Positions 1-8,409 of a DNA stretch of 24,074 nucleotides are shown in pieces. The DNA comes from Microcystis sp. T1-4 (GTDB lineage: Bacteria; Cyanobacteriota; Cyanobacteriia; Cyanobacteriales; Microcystaceae): the NCBI RefSeq assembly GCF_000297435.1, contig NZ_CAIP01000025.1:1-24074 (forward strand). The letters are read 5' to 3'. The stretch's first letter is position 1, and each line of letters begins with the position of its first letter. The position numbers and the translations under genes are program-made. The notes beneath the pieces are model-generated. The model made no database searches. It saw nothing but the letters and a program-made list of their open reading frames with translations, and was not told where the DNA came from.

Positions 1-8
1 CTTTCTGG

Positions 9-33
9 GAGAGGGAGAGGGAGAGGGGGAGGG
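9..33. repeat. G/A-rich hexamer tandem repeat
   Basis: Near-perfect tandem copies of the hexamer gggaga, ending in a slightly altered unit. It lies at the window edge upstream of the RRM gene. Low-complexity DNA with no coding potential that I can see. Confidence 0.7.
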
Positions 34-205
34 CGACGAATAAAGAAAAATGCTATTAATACTCCATACTCCCACTGATCAGCTATGCTAGTTTAAAGAG
101 AGTAGTTAGGTTCGGTAGCAGCATTGGTTTCAAACAGAAGCGGTTTTTCCCTGATGGCCTTGACTGGGTTGTGTCCGATCTCCTTCTCAAAATGGCTGTG
201 ATCTT

Positions 206-210
206 GGGAG
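206..210 (+). promoter_or_regulatory. Shine-Dalgarno of the RRM gene
   Basis: GGGAG lies 7 nt before the ATG at 218 and supports that start. The stretch from about 34 to 205 carries no gene. It probably holds the promoter and a leader for this gene, but I see no clear -10/-35 pair. Confidence 0.5.
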
Positions 211-217
211 ACAATCC

Positions 218-520
218 ATGACGATTTACGTTGGTAATCTGGTTTATGAAGTCACGAAAGAGGACTTGCACGATGTATTCGCTGAATATGGCACGGTTAT
301 TCGCGTTTACTTGCCCGTAGATCGGGAAACTGGTAAAATGCGCGGTTTTGGTTTTGTGGAAATGTCCTCCGATGAGGAAGAAGCAAAAGCGATCGAAACT
401 CTGAACGAGGCCGAATGGATGGGACGAAAGATGAGGGTCAACAAAGCCCGTCCCAAAGAAGATAATTTTGGCGGTGGTGGCGGTGGTGAGCGCAAAAACT
501 TCGGCCGCCGCGAACGTTAA
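218..520 (+). CDS. RRM-type RNA-binding protein, glycine-tailed
   Basis: Small single-RRM protein of 100 residues. RNP2 (IYVGNL) is at residues 3-8 and RNP1 (RGFGFVEM) at residues 42-49; their aromatic residues stack on RNA bases. The domain ends near residue 80 and is followed by a short tail with six glycines (about 85-90) and Arg-rich residues. This is the architecture of the cyanobacterial Rbp family, many of which are cold-induced and resemble eukaryotic GRPs. It is presumably cytoplasmic and acts as an RNA chaperone or mRNA-localisation factor; the target RNA cannot be read from the sequence. The ATG has a GGGAG Shine-Dalgarno. It is monocistronic and convergent with the DedA gene, with a hairpin between them. 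Family assignment is secure; the exact paralogue is not. Confidence 0.95.
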   Translation: MTIYVGNLVYEVTKEDLHDVFAEYGTVIRVYLPVDRETGKMRGFGFVEMSSDEEEAKAIETLNEAEWMGRKMRVNKARPKEDNFGGGGGGERKNFGRRER

Positions 521-538
521 AGAGATTCTTGGAAAATT

Positions 539-575
539 CCAGAAGCGGTTATCGGAAATAACCGCTCTCTTCTGG
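539..575. terminator. Hairpin between convergent genes
   Basis: Arms ccagaag (539-545) and cttctgg (569-575) enclose cggttat/ataaccg (546-552 and 558-564), with a 5-nt loop and a 4-nt bulge. It sits exactly between the RRM stop (520) and the DedA stop (578), so it probably terminates both transcripts. There is no long T-run after it on either strand. Confidence 0.65.
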
Positions 576-577
576 CC

Positions 578-1195
578 TTAAACCGCCGTTTTCCGTGACT
601 CAAGGATGGGGTGGATGATTGTCCAGGCAAGGACGATAATTAAAGCCAAGATACCAAAACGAGCCATAGAACTAACTAACTGGTGCAAGGGGAACAAACG
701 TCCTAAAAAGAAAGATAATGTCACCATAATCGTCGCCCACACCGTCGCCCCACCAAGATTACAGAGAAAAAAGCGACCGTAGGGCATTCGGGCAATTCCC
801 GCCATGGGACCTGCAAAGATTCTTAACAGGGCGACGAAGCGACCGAAAAAGACCGCCCGGGGTGCATTTTTACTAAATTGATCCTTGGCTAATTCTAGTT
901 TTTGGGGGGGAATCCGAAAGAATTTGCCAACTTTTAACAAAAACGGCCAACCCCCGGCGCGACCGAGCCAATAGCCAAAATTATCGCCTAAAACTGCTCC
1001 TGTAATTGCGCTGACTAAAACTAACCAATAATTTAAATCACCGCTGCCGGCAAGGAAGCCGCCGACAATGGTGATGGTTTCTCCCGGGATGGGAATCCCC
1101 GTATTTTCGAGGGTGATGCCGATAAATACTGCCCAGTATCCGTATTGGTGGGCGATTTCTTCAATATTTTCTAGGGATAATAGCTCTAGGGACAT
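578..1195 (-). CDS. DedA/VTT-domain membrane protein
   Basis: Polytopic inner-membrane protein of the DedA (SNARE-associated, VTT) family, about 205 residues. The N-terminal part carries the re-entrant-loop motif around GIPIPGETITIVGG. The second half carries the conserved GRFVALLR...AGPMAGIARMPYGRFF..N..GA..W block, with the family's key Arg and Gly residues. DedA proteins are linked to lipid scrambling (undecaprenyl phosphate or phospholipid recycling) and to proton-motive-force homeostasis; the substrate here is unknown. The open frame extends six codons upstream to a TTG at 1213, but the ATG at 1195 (MSLELLSLE) is the likelier start. It is divergent from the pentapeptide gene, with only about 70 bp between the starts. 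Confidence 0.9.
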   Translation of the reverse strand: MSLELLSLENIEEIAHQYGYWAVFIGITLENTGIPIPGETITIVGGFLAGSGDLNYWLVLVSAITGAVLGDNFGYWLGRAGGWPFLLKVGKFFRIPPQKLELAKDQFSKNAPRAVFFGRFVALLRIFAGPMAGIARMPYGRFFLCNLGGATVWATIMVTLSFFLGRLFPLHQLVSSMARFGILALIIVLAWTIIHPILESRKTAV

Positions 1196-1264
1196 GGAGC
1201 GCTTTCTTAACAAAGGTTTACGAATATTCTAAGATATTTTTACAGTGTTTAACCGTGGCTGAAG

Positions 1265-1804
1265 ATGACTTTTCCCAGTATTGATTTATTAGCAATTCGT
1301 CAGGGTCAGATAAAAGATTTAGCGGGTATGAATTTGGCAGGGGCTGATTTAGCGGGTGCAGACCTAGCAGGGGCGAATTTACGGGCAAATTTACGCGGTG
1401 CTGACCTGACAGGAGCAAATTTAAGGGGAGCAGATTTTCGGAATGCCGATTTACGCGGGGCAATTCTCCTCGATGCGATCATAACTGGGGCAAGTTTGGC
1501 CGGTGCTTTTTTAGCCGGGGCGGTTTTTAATCATCTAGATTTGTCCGGGGCGGATTTTCGCGGGGTCGATGGCCGGGGAGTGAGTTTTGTCGGGGCGATT
1601 TTAACCCAAGCGGATTTTACTAGCGCTAATCTGTCTGGGGCAGATCTATCGGCCACCGATTTAGAGGAAGCAATTTTTTTCGGGGCGGTTTTACGGGGAA
1701 CAAATTTTACTGATGCCAATCTTCTTTGTGCTAGTTTAGCCTCGGCAGTAACCACGGGGGCAATTTTCGAGCGAGCTTGTTTAGAAGGGACAGGATTAAC
1801 CTAA
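1265..1804 (+). CDS. Pentapeptide-repeat protein
   Basis: 179 residues consisting almost entirely of A(D/N)LXX-type pentapeptides (AGADL, TGANL, RGADF and similar) from about residue 21 to the end, with roughly 30 units. Such repeats fold into a right-handed quadrilateral beta-helix. Cyanobacteria carry many of these proteins, mostly of unknown role; the family includes DNA-mimic gyrase inhibitors, but nothing here points to that activity. The repeat register slips once: residues 40-43 (RANL) are four residues where five are expected. There is no signal peptide or TM segment, so it is probably cytoplasmic. An ATG start is used; a GTG 10 nt upstream is in another frame that closes quickly. Confidence 0.93.
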   Translation: MTFPSIDLLAIRQGQIKDLAGMNLAGADLAGADLAGANLRANLRGADLTGANLRGADFRNADLRGAILLDAIITGASLAGAFLAGAVFNHLDLSGADFRGVDGRGVSFVGAILTQADFTSANLSGADLSATDLEEAIFFGAVLRGTNFTDANLLCASLASAVTTGAIFERACLEGTGLT

Positions 1805-1926
1805 ATGGCTGATAGGCCAAAAGCTGGCTCTACTGTTTTAAGGAAAACTTGCCAGTATAATTTGGGCAAATTGTGGGATAATAAGAAACTGTTTTTTAGT
1901 TAATTCTCCCCGGCCTCACTTTATAT

Positions 1927-2712
1927 ATGAATCGAGATTCTTCCCTGCTATCATCCCCCTCGGTGGCGGAATTCAAGCGCAATTCCTTTGATTTGGAGTC
2001 ACATCTACAAAACTTTTTACAATTAGACCAAGAAATTTTACAAACAAAATTAGCCATAGCAAAAGATGCCTTAGCGGCCTTAGCTCATCAAGACTTTTCT
2101 TGGACAAATCCAGATTATTTCTATCAGGAAAAAGTCAAAGAAACCTATTTATTTGAATTATCCGCTTGGCATTTATCCAGTCAAGAATATATCGGGGAAA
2201 CCCTGAGATTAATTGATGATTACGGTAGCGGAAAAGTCTTAGATTTTGGTGGCGGAATCGGTACTCATGCCCTAGCTGCTGCGATGAATTCTAGGGTTGA
2301 ACAGGTGATCTATTGCGATCTTAATCCCCTACATCATGAATTTGTTCGCTTTCGTGCCAAGCAATTAAATCTCGATGCTAATAAGCTCTCATTCTATACA
2401 GAAATTCCCGATCAGCTAAAATTTGACACGATTATCTGTTTAGATGTCATCGAGCATTTGCCCTCACCTACAGCCCAACTTAAAAAGTTTTATGACTGGT
2501 TAAACCCGGGAGGAAAGCTAATTATTAACTGGTATTTTTTCAAAGGTTTTAATCAAGAATATCCCTTTCATCTCGACGATCCCAAAATTATTGAGAGCTT
2601 TTTTCAAACCCTACAAAAAGATTTCCTAGAGATTTTTCATCCCTATCACATTACCGTGCGCTGTTATCGAAAAAATCAAGCATTGCCCGAAGAAAATCAA
2701 ACCAGAGGTTGA
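1927..2712 (+). CDS. Class I SAM-dependent methyltransferase
   Basis: 261 residues with a Rossmann methyltransferase core. Motif I (VLDFGGGIGTHA) is at residues 104-115, the acidic residue at the end of strand 2 is D131 (YCDLNP), and motif IV (CLDVIEHL) is at about 161-168, followed by LNPGGKLIIN. Residues 1-100 are a helical extension with no family that I recognise. The layout fits the methyltransferase type 11/12/UbiE-like group, which acts on small molecules, lipids or pigments. The substrate cannot be inferred, since the neighbours are unrelated. The nearby TATAAT at 1856-1861 could be a -10 box, but I find no matching -35. Confidence 0.85.
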   Translation: MNRDSSLLSSPSVAEFKRNSFDLESHLQNFLQLDQEILQTKLAIAKDALAALAHQDFSWTNPDYFYQEKVKETYLFELSAWHLSSQEYIGETLRLIDDYGSGKVLDFGGGIGTHALAAAMNSRVEQVIYCDLNPLHHEFVRFRAKQLNLDANKLSFYTEIPDQLKFDTIICLDVIEHLPSPTAQLKKFYDWLNPGGKLIINWYFFKGFNQEYPFHLDDPKIIESFFQTLQKDFLEIFHPYHITVRCYRKNQALPEENQTRG

Positions 2713-2733
2713 TAGGCTGAAATCTGCCCCCCC

Positions 2734-2760
2734 AACCCCCCCCGACGTCGGGGGGGGGTT
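2734..2760. repeat. C-run/G-run palindrome (GACGTC core)
   Basis: AA, eight C, GACGTC, nine G, TT: an almost perfect palindrome preceded by another C7 run at 2727-2733. The same design, C7-AA-C7-GAC(A)TC-G7, recurs at 10547-10575, so this is a dispersed element and not only a local terminator. It lies 22 nt after the methyltransferase stop and could also stop transcription there, although no T-run follows. Confidence 0.75.
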
Positions 2761-2781
2761 GCCTCTTGCCTCTTGCCTGAT
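2761..2781. repeat. Heptamer tandem repeat (gcctctt)
   Basis: Two exact copies of gcctctt and one diverged unit (gcctgat), abutting the palindrome. Typical of cyanobacterial short tandemly repeated heptamers. Confidence 0.6.
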
Positions 2782-2812
2782 CCCAACAAGCAATTTAAAT
2801 TCTTAACAGCTT

Positions 2813-3601
2813 ATGACCTTAGATATTATCCCCGAAGGGGAAGAACGCAAAGTAGAAGCTGTCAGTAGTGCCGCTATTGATGGGGCTCCGATCGCCTATA
2901 TTGTCGTCTTAGCGGCCATTGTCACTACCCTTTCTTTTATTCCCTTCTCCATTGTCCTCGCTTCCGGCGGTAGTATGCCCCTCAGTCAAGCGGTTTTTCC
3001 CCTTTTGGGTTGGTTACTCGGCCCGATCGCTGGGGCGATCGCTAGTGGCATCGGGGCTTTAATTGGGGCTTTCCTTGCCCCCTACACGGCAGGAATCCCC
3101 GCTATTTCGGTCTTTGGGGCGATTTTGTCTAGTTTTGTGGCGGGAACAATGGTTTTCGGCAAAAAACGCCGTTATTGGTGGTTAGGATTAACGTTAATTT
3201 TTCTGATTCCCCTGTTTATCTACGCTAACCGGGCGATCGGACTGAATGGCATTTCGCCACGAGTCTTTATCGCTGGGGCTTTCGTCGATTGGTCGGCCTT
3301 GGTATTATTTATCCTACCAACCCGGACTCTGTTTACCCATTGGATCAAAGGTAGCAATTTTGCCCTAGTAGCGGCGGGAATTTTTGGGGGGACTTGGACC
3401 GCCAGCGGCCTCTCCCATTTAGGGGCCGTGGCCATTACCTACTCGATTTTTAACTGGCCCGAAGAAGTCTGGATCGCTTTAATTCCGATCATTCCCGTAG
3501 AAAATCTGATTCGTTCCTTTGTCGGTATGGTGATCGGTTGTGGTGTCATTGCCGGTTTACGGGCGATCGGTCTGGTCAAATCACGGGAGGCGATCTACTA
3601 A
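2813..3601 (+). CDS. Polytopic membrane protein, ECF S-component-like
   Basis: 262 residues: a soluble acidic N-terminus of about 25, then roughly six to seven hydrophobic helices (near 28-50, 57-75, 78-115, 122-142, 152-172, 182-205, 218-250). The small-residue-rich stretch LGPIAGAIASGIGALIGAFL resembles the packing helices of substrate-binding (S) components of energy-coupling-factor transporters. That would make it a vitamin or cofactor importer subunit using shared EcfA/T proteins, none of which is in this window. This is resemblance by eye, so the substrate and even the family are uncertain. It is convergent with ilvC. Confidence 0.75.
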   Translation: MTLDIIPEGEERKVEAVSSAAIDGAPIAYIVVLAAIVTTLSFIPFSIVLASGGSMPLSQAVFPLLGWLLGPIAGAIASGIGALIGAFLAPYTAGIPAISVFGAILSSFVAGTMVFGKKRRYWWLGLTLIFLIPLFIYANRAIGLNGISPRVFIAGAFVDWSALVLFILPTRTLFTHWIKGSNFALVAAGIFGGTWTASGLSHLGAVAITYSIFNWPEEVWIALIPIIPVENLIRSFVGMVIGCGVIAGLRAIGLVKSREAIY

Positions 3602-3645
3602 ATAGGAAGTTTTCCTTTTGGGGATTGGGGGATCGGGTGTCGGGA

Positions 3646-3680
3646 GGGACGCAAGGGCAAGAATTGCCTGGTTGCGTCCC
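3646..3680. terminator. Strong hairpin between convergent genes
   Basis: Outer stem gggacgcaa (3646-3654) pairs with ttgcgtccc (3672-3680). Inner stem ggcaa/ttgcc (3656-3660 and 3664-3668) closes a GAA loop. It is placed between the membrane-protein stop and the ilvC stop. No T-run flanks it, so factor-independent termination is plausible but not certain. Confidence 0.6.
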
Positions 3681-3704
3681 AACCTCCAGGGAAAAAAAAG
3701 AGAA

Positions 3705-5100
<1,396 letters not shown>

Positions 5101-5115
5101 CTTTGCTTGCCTCAT

Positions 5116-5224
5116 AAGCGATTAAAGGTAGCAAAAATAAAGAAGAGAATGGCTCTTCTCGACTTTGTGTGATAATTTTTGCTTATGTAAGGTGAAATGC
5201 TTATCGGGCAAGACTTTAATCGCT
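5116..5224. repeat. Inverted-repeat-bounded segment
   Basis: Perfect 11-bp arms agcgattaaag (5116-5126) and ctttaatcgct (5214-5224) bound about 109 bp. Inside is a hairpin agaagag-aatgg-ctcttct (5141-5159), which on the minus strand is followed by TTTATTTTT and would act as a terminator for transcription from the 5242-5571 side. It could be a small miniature-element remnant or a structured RNA end; no transposase is present. Confidence 0.45.
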
Positions 5225-5241
5225 ATTTGGCAGATATTCTA

Positions 5242-5571
5242 TCAGTATAGACCTCGTTTCCACACAGAAACCAGAAGAACCAAAGAATTAGATTCGGAGA
5301 ATGAATCAGCCCTAGGGAAAGGGGGGGTATGATGGCAAAATTTTGACGTGGACTTGGTTCTTTCAGCAAAATTGATTACAATATCACTATCATTAAGCAC
5401 TTCCCCTTCTCCTATCCAGTTAAGATTAACCTCGATCGGAACAGAGATAATCGGGTTAATATTAGTGCAGAAATAGCGGCTCTCCTCCTCGATTTTCACC
5501 TTTTCTGGCTGATTTACCCAGTTAGGATCGTTTATAGACTGATTTACTGCCTTGATCGACCCTAGATAAAA
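5242..5571 (-). pseudogene. Probable degraded coding remnant
   Basis: An open frame runs from just after a TGA at 5572-5574 to the stop at 5242. The upstream and middle part (about 5330-5571) reads like a soluble protein (DPNWVNQPEKVKIEEE, later EVNLNWIGEGEV), while the C-terminal 30 residues look like random translation. The only start is a GTG at 5499, in the middle of the protein-like stretch, so the 5' end of the original gene is apparently lost. A G7 homopolymer lies near 5322-5328 on the plus strand. I do not recognise the family. It could instead be a chance ORF. Confidence 0.35.
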
Positions 5572-5634
5572 TCAGGTCAAAAAATTATTGGCTTTGTTAA
5601 TCACCAATCCCCTTAGGTCTGCCCCAGAAAATCT

Positions 5635-6750
5635 ATGGTAAGTTTTTTAAAGAAGCTATTGACAAAAAAAAATCAAGGTGTTGGGTTAGAGATTACCCCA
5701 GAACGGATTAACGTCGCTCAGATCGCCAAACAGGGACAAAATTATCAATTAGTTAAATATTGCTGGTCGGATATCCCAGAAGGCATCTTTGAGGCGGGAA
5801 AAATCGTCGATTCTCCCGCTTTAGCGGAATTAATCCAAGAAGTCCTCAAGGAAAATAAAATTAACAGCAAACGAGTCGCCACTGGTGTGCCGATGCGCGA
5901 GTCAATTATCCGGATTATCCCGATTCCCTCGGAATTGGACGATCAGGAATTGCGCGATCTGGTCTTAAATCATGAGGCTAGTTTATACCTTCCCTATCCT
6001 CGCGAGGAAGTGGATCTCGACTACCAAAAACTGGGCTACTTTCAGGATGAAGACGGGATCGAAAAAGTGCAGGTTTTGCTGGTAGCCACTCGTCGGGAGA
6101 TTACCGATGCCTATATGGAAACCTTCCAACAGGCGGGATTACAGGTAGATGTGCTAGAAATTAATAGTTTTGCCCTAATTCGGACGATTCGCGAACATTT
6201 GCGACAGTTTAGTTCCAATGAAGCTGCCGTTATTGTTGATATAGAATTTGATAACACGGAAATTGCCATCGTGGTGGACGGCGTTCCCCAATTTTCCCGC
6301 ACTGTCCCCATTGGCACTTTCCAGCTACAAAATGCCCTCTCTAGGGCGATGAATTTGCCCACCTCCCGCAGTCCTGAGGTGCTTTTGGGTATGACAATCC
6401 CGATTACTGCCTTTGATAGTCTGAGCAGCAATACCGGCACTTCCGGAGCGGCTACTAACGCCGGGATGACGGCACTGATGCGGGTTTTAGGGGAATTAAC
6501 CGATGAATTGCGGCGATCGATTAATTTCTATCTTAACCAAAGTGATGAACTGGAAATCGTCCAGTTACTTTTAGCCGGTCCCGGGGGCGGTTTAGCACAA
6601 CTAGACGAATATTTTACTCAACGTCTCAGCGTCCCCACCATGGCCATCGATCCGATCGCATCACTGAACTTAGACACAACTCAAGAGATTCCTAATACCG
6701 AAAGACCAGGATTAGGAACAGTTCTCGGTTTAGGATTACGGGAGTTATAG
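5635..6750 (+). CDS. pilM: Type IV pilus assembly protein PilM
   Basis: Actin/FtsA-like cytoplasmic ATPase fold, 371 residues. The N-terminus (GLEITPERINVAQ, about 17-29) is the first phosphate-binding region, where IGLDIG is usual in other bacteria. The middle IPIPSELDDQELRDLV/YLPYPREEV block (about 97-125) is characteristic of PilM. The C-terminal LLLAGPGGGL (about 306-315) is the second nucleotide-binding glycine loop. PilM binds the cytoplasmic tail of PilN and links the inner-membrane alignment complex to the pilus motor. It is the first gene of a pilM-N-O-Q operon, with pilN starting 9 nt after its stop. Upstream AGAAA is only a weak Shine-Dalgarno. Confidence 0.95.
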   Translation: MVSFLKKLLTKKNQGVGLEITPERINVAQIAKQGQNYQLVKYCWSDIPEGIFEAGKIVDSPALAELIQEVLKENKINSKRVATGVPMRESIIRIIPIPSELDDQELRDLVLNHEASLYLPYPREEVDLDYQKLGYFQDEDGIEKVQVLLVATRREITDAYMETFQQAGLQVDVLEINSFALIRTIREHLRQFSSNEAAVIVDIEFDNTEIAIVVDGVPQFSRTVPIGTFQLQNALSRAMNLPTSRSPEVLLGMTIPITAFDSLSSNTGTSGAATNAGMTALMRVLGELTDELRRSINFYLNQSDELEIVQLLLAGPGGGLAQLDEYFTQRLSVPTMAIDPIASLNLDTTQEIPNTERPGLGTVLGLGLREL

Positions 6751-6759
6751 AGAAAAATT

Positions 6760-7530
6760 ATGTATAGTCTTGACGTTAATTTTCTTAAGGATCGCCATCT
6801 TAACCAAACGGGCAAAGAAACCGCTGCGGCCAAGATTTCCACCACTATTAATCTGCGTAAACAAACACCCCTGTTGATCGGTGTGGGAGTGGGGGCCGGA
6901 TTATTGGCACTGACGGGATCACTCGGTTTAATCGTCGGTTGGCAAACCAGCGAAACTCAGGCCAAAATTCAGCAACTGGACAGGGAATTAGGTCAACTGC
7001 AAGTCCAAAGTAAAAAGCTAGAAGACCTGAGAGCGCAATTAAAGGCGGTGGAAGGAGACAATAAAGCTCTGGTAGGTGTATTTAATCAGATTAGGCCTTG
7101 GTCAGCCATTCTCCAAGAAATTCGTCAACAAACTCCCCCTACTGTCCAGCTAACCAGTGTGCAACAGGTGGAGTTTCCCTCAGTCCGCAATCAAGGGCAA
7201 CCGAATCTGGCTACGCGCTTAAAAATCAGTGGTTTTGCCAGTAATTACGAAGCAGTCAATGATTATCTCTTAACCCTACAAGCTTCTCCTTTTTTACAGG
7301 GTAGGCAAACGGTGATCGAAAGTGCTGCCCTGGCCGATTTACCCGTAGAGGTGGACAATCAGTACAAAAATATTAATGTTACTTTCCCCCAAGTGGTTCA
7401 ATTTGTGATCATCGCCCAATTAAGTGATAGTCCCACCACTGAACAACTGCCCAATCTCGCCAGGAATGGAGCGATCGGAGTTATCACTAGGATTAATACT
7501 CTCAAACGCCAAGGAGCCATTCAACCATGA
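6760..7530 (+). CDS. pilN: Type IV pilus assembly protein PilN
   Basis: Bitopic inner-membrane protein, 256 residues. The cytoplasmic N-terminus MYSLDVNFLKDRH matches the conserved PilN tail that docks on PilM (NLLPYRE-like in other phyla). One TM helix is at about 36-61, followed by a coiled coil of about 62-100 rich in Gln, Leu and Lys, then a periplasmic ferredoxin-like domain. It dimerises with PilO. Its stop overlaps the pilO start in an ATGA at 7527-7530, indicating translational coupling. It is longer than proteobacterial PilN (about 200 residues), as is usual in cyanobacteria. Confidence 0.93.
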   Translation: MYSLDVNFLKDRHLNQTGKETAAAKISTTINLRKQTPLLIGVGVGAGLLALTGSLGLIVGWQTSETQAKIQQLDRELGQLQVQSKKLEDLRAQLKAVEGDNKALVGVFNQIRPWSAILQEIRQQTPPTVQLTSVQQVEFPSVRNQGQPNLATRLKISGFASNYEAVNDYLLTLQASPFLQGRQTVIESAALADLPVEVDNQYKNINVTFPQVVQFVIIAQLSDSPTTEQLPNLARNGAIGVITRINTLKRQGAIQP

Positions 7531-8336
7531 CCTTTACCGAAGAATTTGAGGATCGGGAATTAGAGGAATTTGACGAGTATCCCGTCGCTTTCGGGATAAC
7601 TTTTACTCCCCGCAATAGTGGCATCGCTGTCGCTGTGGTGGGTTTACTTGGCTCTTTCTATCTGCTTTTTAACTGGGTGATGCCTGCTTATAATGCCTTG
7701 CAACAGTTGCAAAACGATGCAGCCGACAAACAACAACAGGTAGATCAACAAAAAACCGGTCTCAGTGCCGCAGAATTCCAAAAAATAGAGAGTCAGTTGC
7801 AAGAAAAAGAAGCTATTAAAGGGCAAATACTGTCGCTTTTTGCTAAAGAAAAGGACTTAAGCACTATTCTCTTAGATATTAGTAATATCTTTAAGTCTCG
7901 CAATGTTAAGCTGATTAGTTTTCAACCCCAACGACTAGAGCCGGTGGTGGTCTCCGATGGTTCCCTCGGTAGTGCGGCTAATAATAAGCTCAAACGTCAA
8001 ACTTTTAACGTCAAGATGGAGGGGAACTATACTAACACTCAAGAGGTGATTCGGGATTTAGAAAGATTACAGCCACTGATTTTGCTAAACAGTCTCAATA
8101 CCCAGATGGAAAAGCAAGGAGCGGCGGTTAAAGTGGTTAGTACCGGTAACAATAAAGCCACTATCGTCCCCGAACCGGATCAACCCGTGACCACGACTTT
8201 TCTTCTCGATGTGATTATTCCTCTCAGTGCCAAAGAACTGGCGAAATTAGTACCACCCCCAGCTGCTGAAGGTAAACCCCCCGCCAAAGGTAAACCCCCC
8301 GCCAAAGGTAAACCCCCCGCTAGTCCGTCCCCATAA
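7527..8336 (+). CDS. pilO: Type IV pilus assembly protein PilO
   Basis: Inner-membrane alignment protein, 269 residues. It has an acidic cytoplasmic N-terminus (EEFEDRELEEFDEYP), one TM at about 31-52, a coiled coil (about 55-105), and a periplasmic ferredoxin-like domain to about 245. It pairs with PilN. The last 22 residues are a Pro/Lys tail made of GKPPAK repeats encoded by three 18-bp tandem units (8271-8324), probably disordered in the periplasm. No pilP gene follows, consistent with cyanobacterial clusters, and pilQ comes next after a 73-nt gap. Confidence 0.93.
   Translation: MTFTEEFEDRELEEFDEYPVAFGITFTPRNSGIAVAVVGLLGSFYLLFNWVMPAYNALQQLQNDAADKQQQVDQQKTGLSAAEFQKIESQLQEKEAIKGQILSLFAKEKDLSTILLDISNIFKSRNVKLISFQPQRLEPVVVSDGSLGSAANNKLKRQTFNVKMEGNYTNTQEVIRDLERLQPLILLNSLNTQMEKQGAAVKVVSTGNNKATIVPEPDQPVTTTFLLDVIIPLSAKELAKLVPPPAAEGKPPAKGKPPAKGKPPASPSP
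8271..8324 (+). repeat. 18-bp in-frame tandem repeat in pilO
   Basis: Three units of ggtaaaccccccgccaaa (8271-8288, 8289-8306, 8307-8324; the last diverges at its end). Each unit encodes GKPPAK. The multiple-of-three period keeps the frame, so copy number could vary between strains without breaking PilO. Confidence 0.9.
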
Positions 8337-8393
8337 TAGTCTTCAATCCGGTGTGAGTATTGCGTTTTTTGTCCGTTGAATCCCCTAATCGTT

Positions 8394-8399
8394 GAGGAG
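8394..8399 (+). promoter_or_regulatory. Shine-Dalgarno that fixes the pilQ start
   Basis: GAGGAG lies 10 nt before GTG at 8410. It sits inside the longer reading frame that begins with TTG at 8392. The GTG start is therefore preferred and directly exposes a signal peptide. Confidence 0.65.
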
Positions 8400-8409
8400 T
8401 GAAGTTAAA

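Noticed and set aside
1218..1755. Two minus-strand ORFs over the pentapeptide gene
   Set aside because: They are the antisense reading of a repetitive gene (periodic Leu/Pro or Ala/Ser patterns), with no independent support.
1848..1882. Promoter with ttgcca and gataat before the methyltransferase
   Set aside because: The spacer is 22 nt, too long for a sigma-70-type promoter; TATAAT at 1856 lacks a suitable -35.
6111..6440. 109-aa antisense ORF in pilM
   Set aside because: The sense frame is a complete PilM; the antisense product has no recognisable feature.
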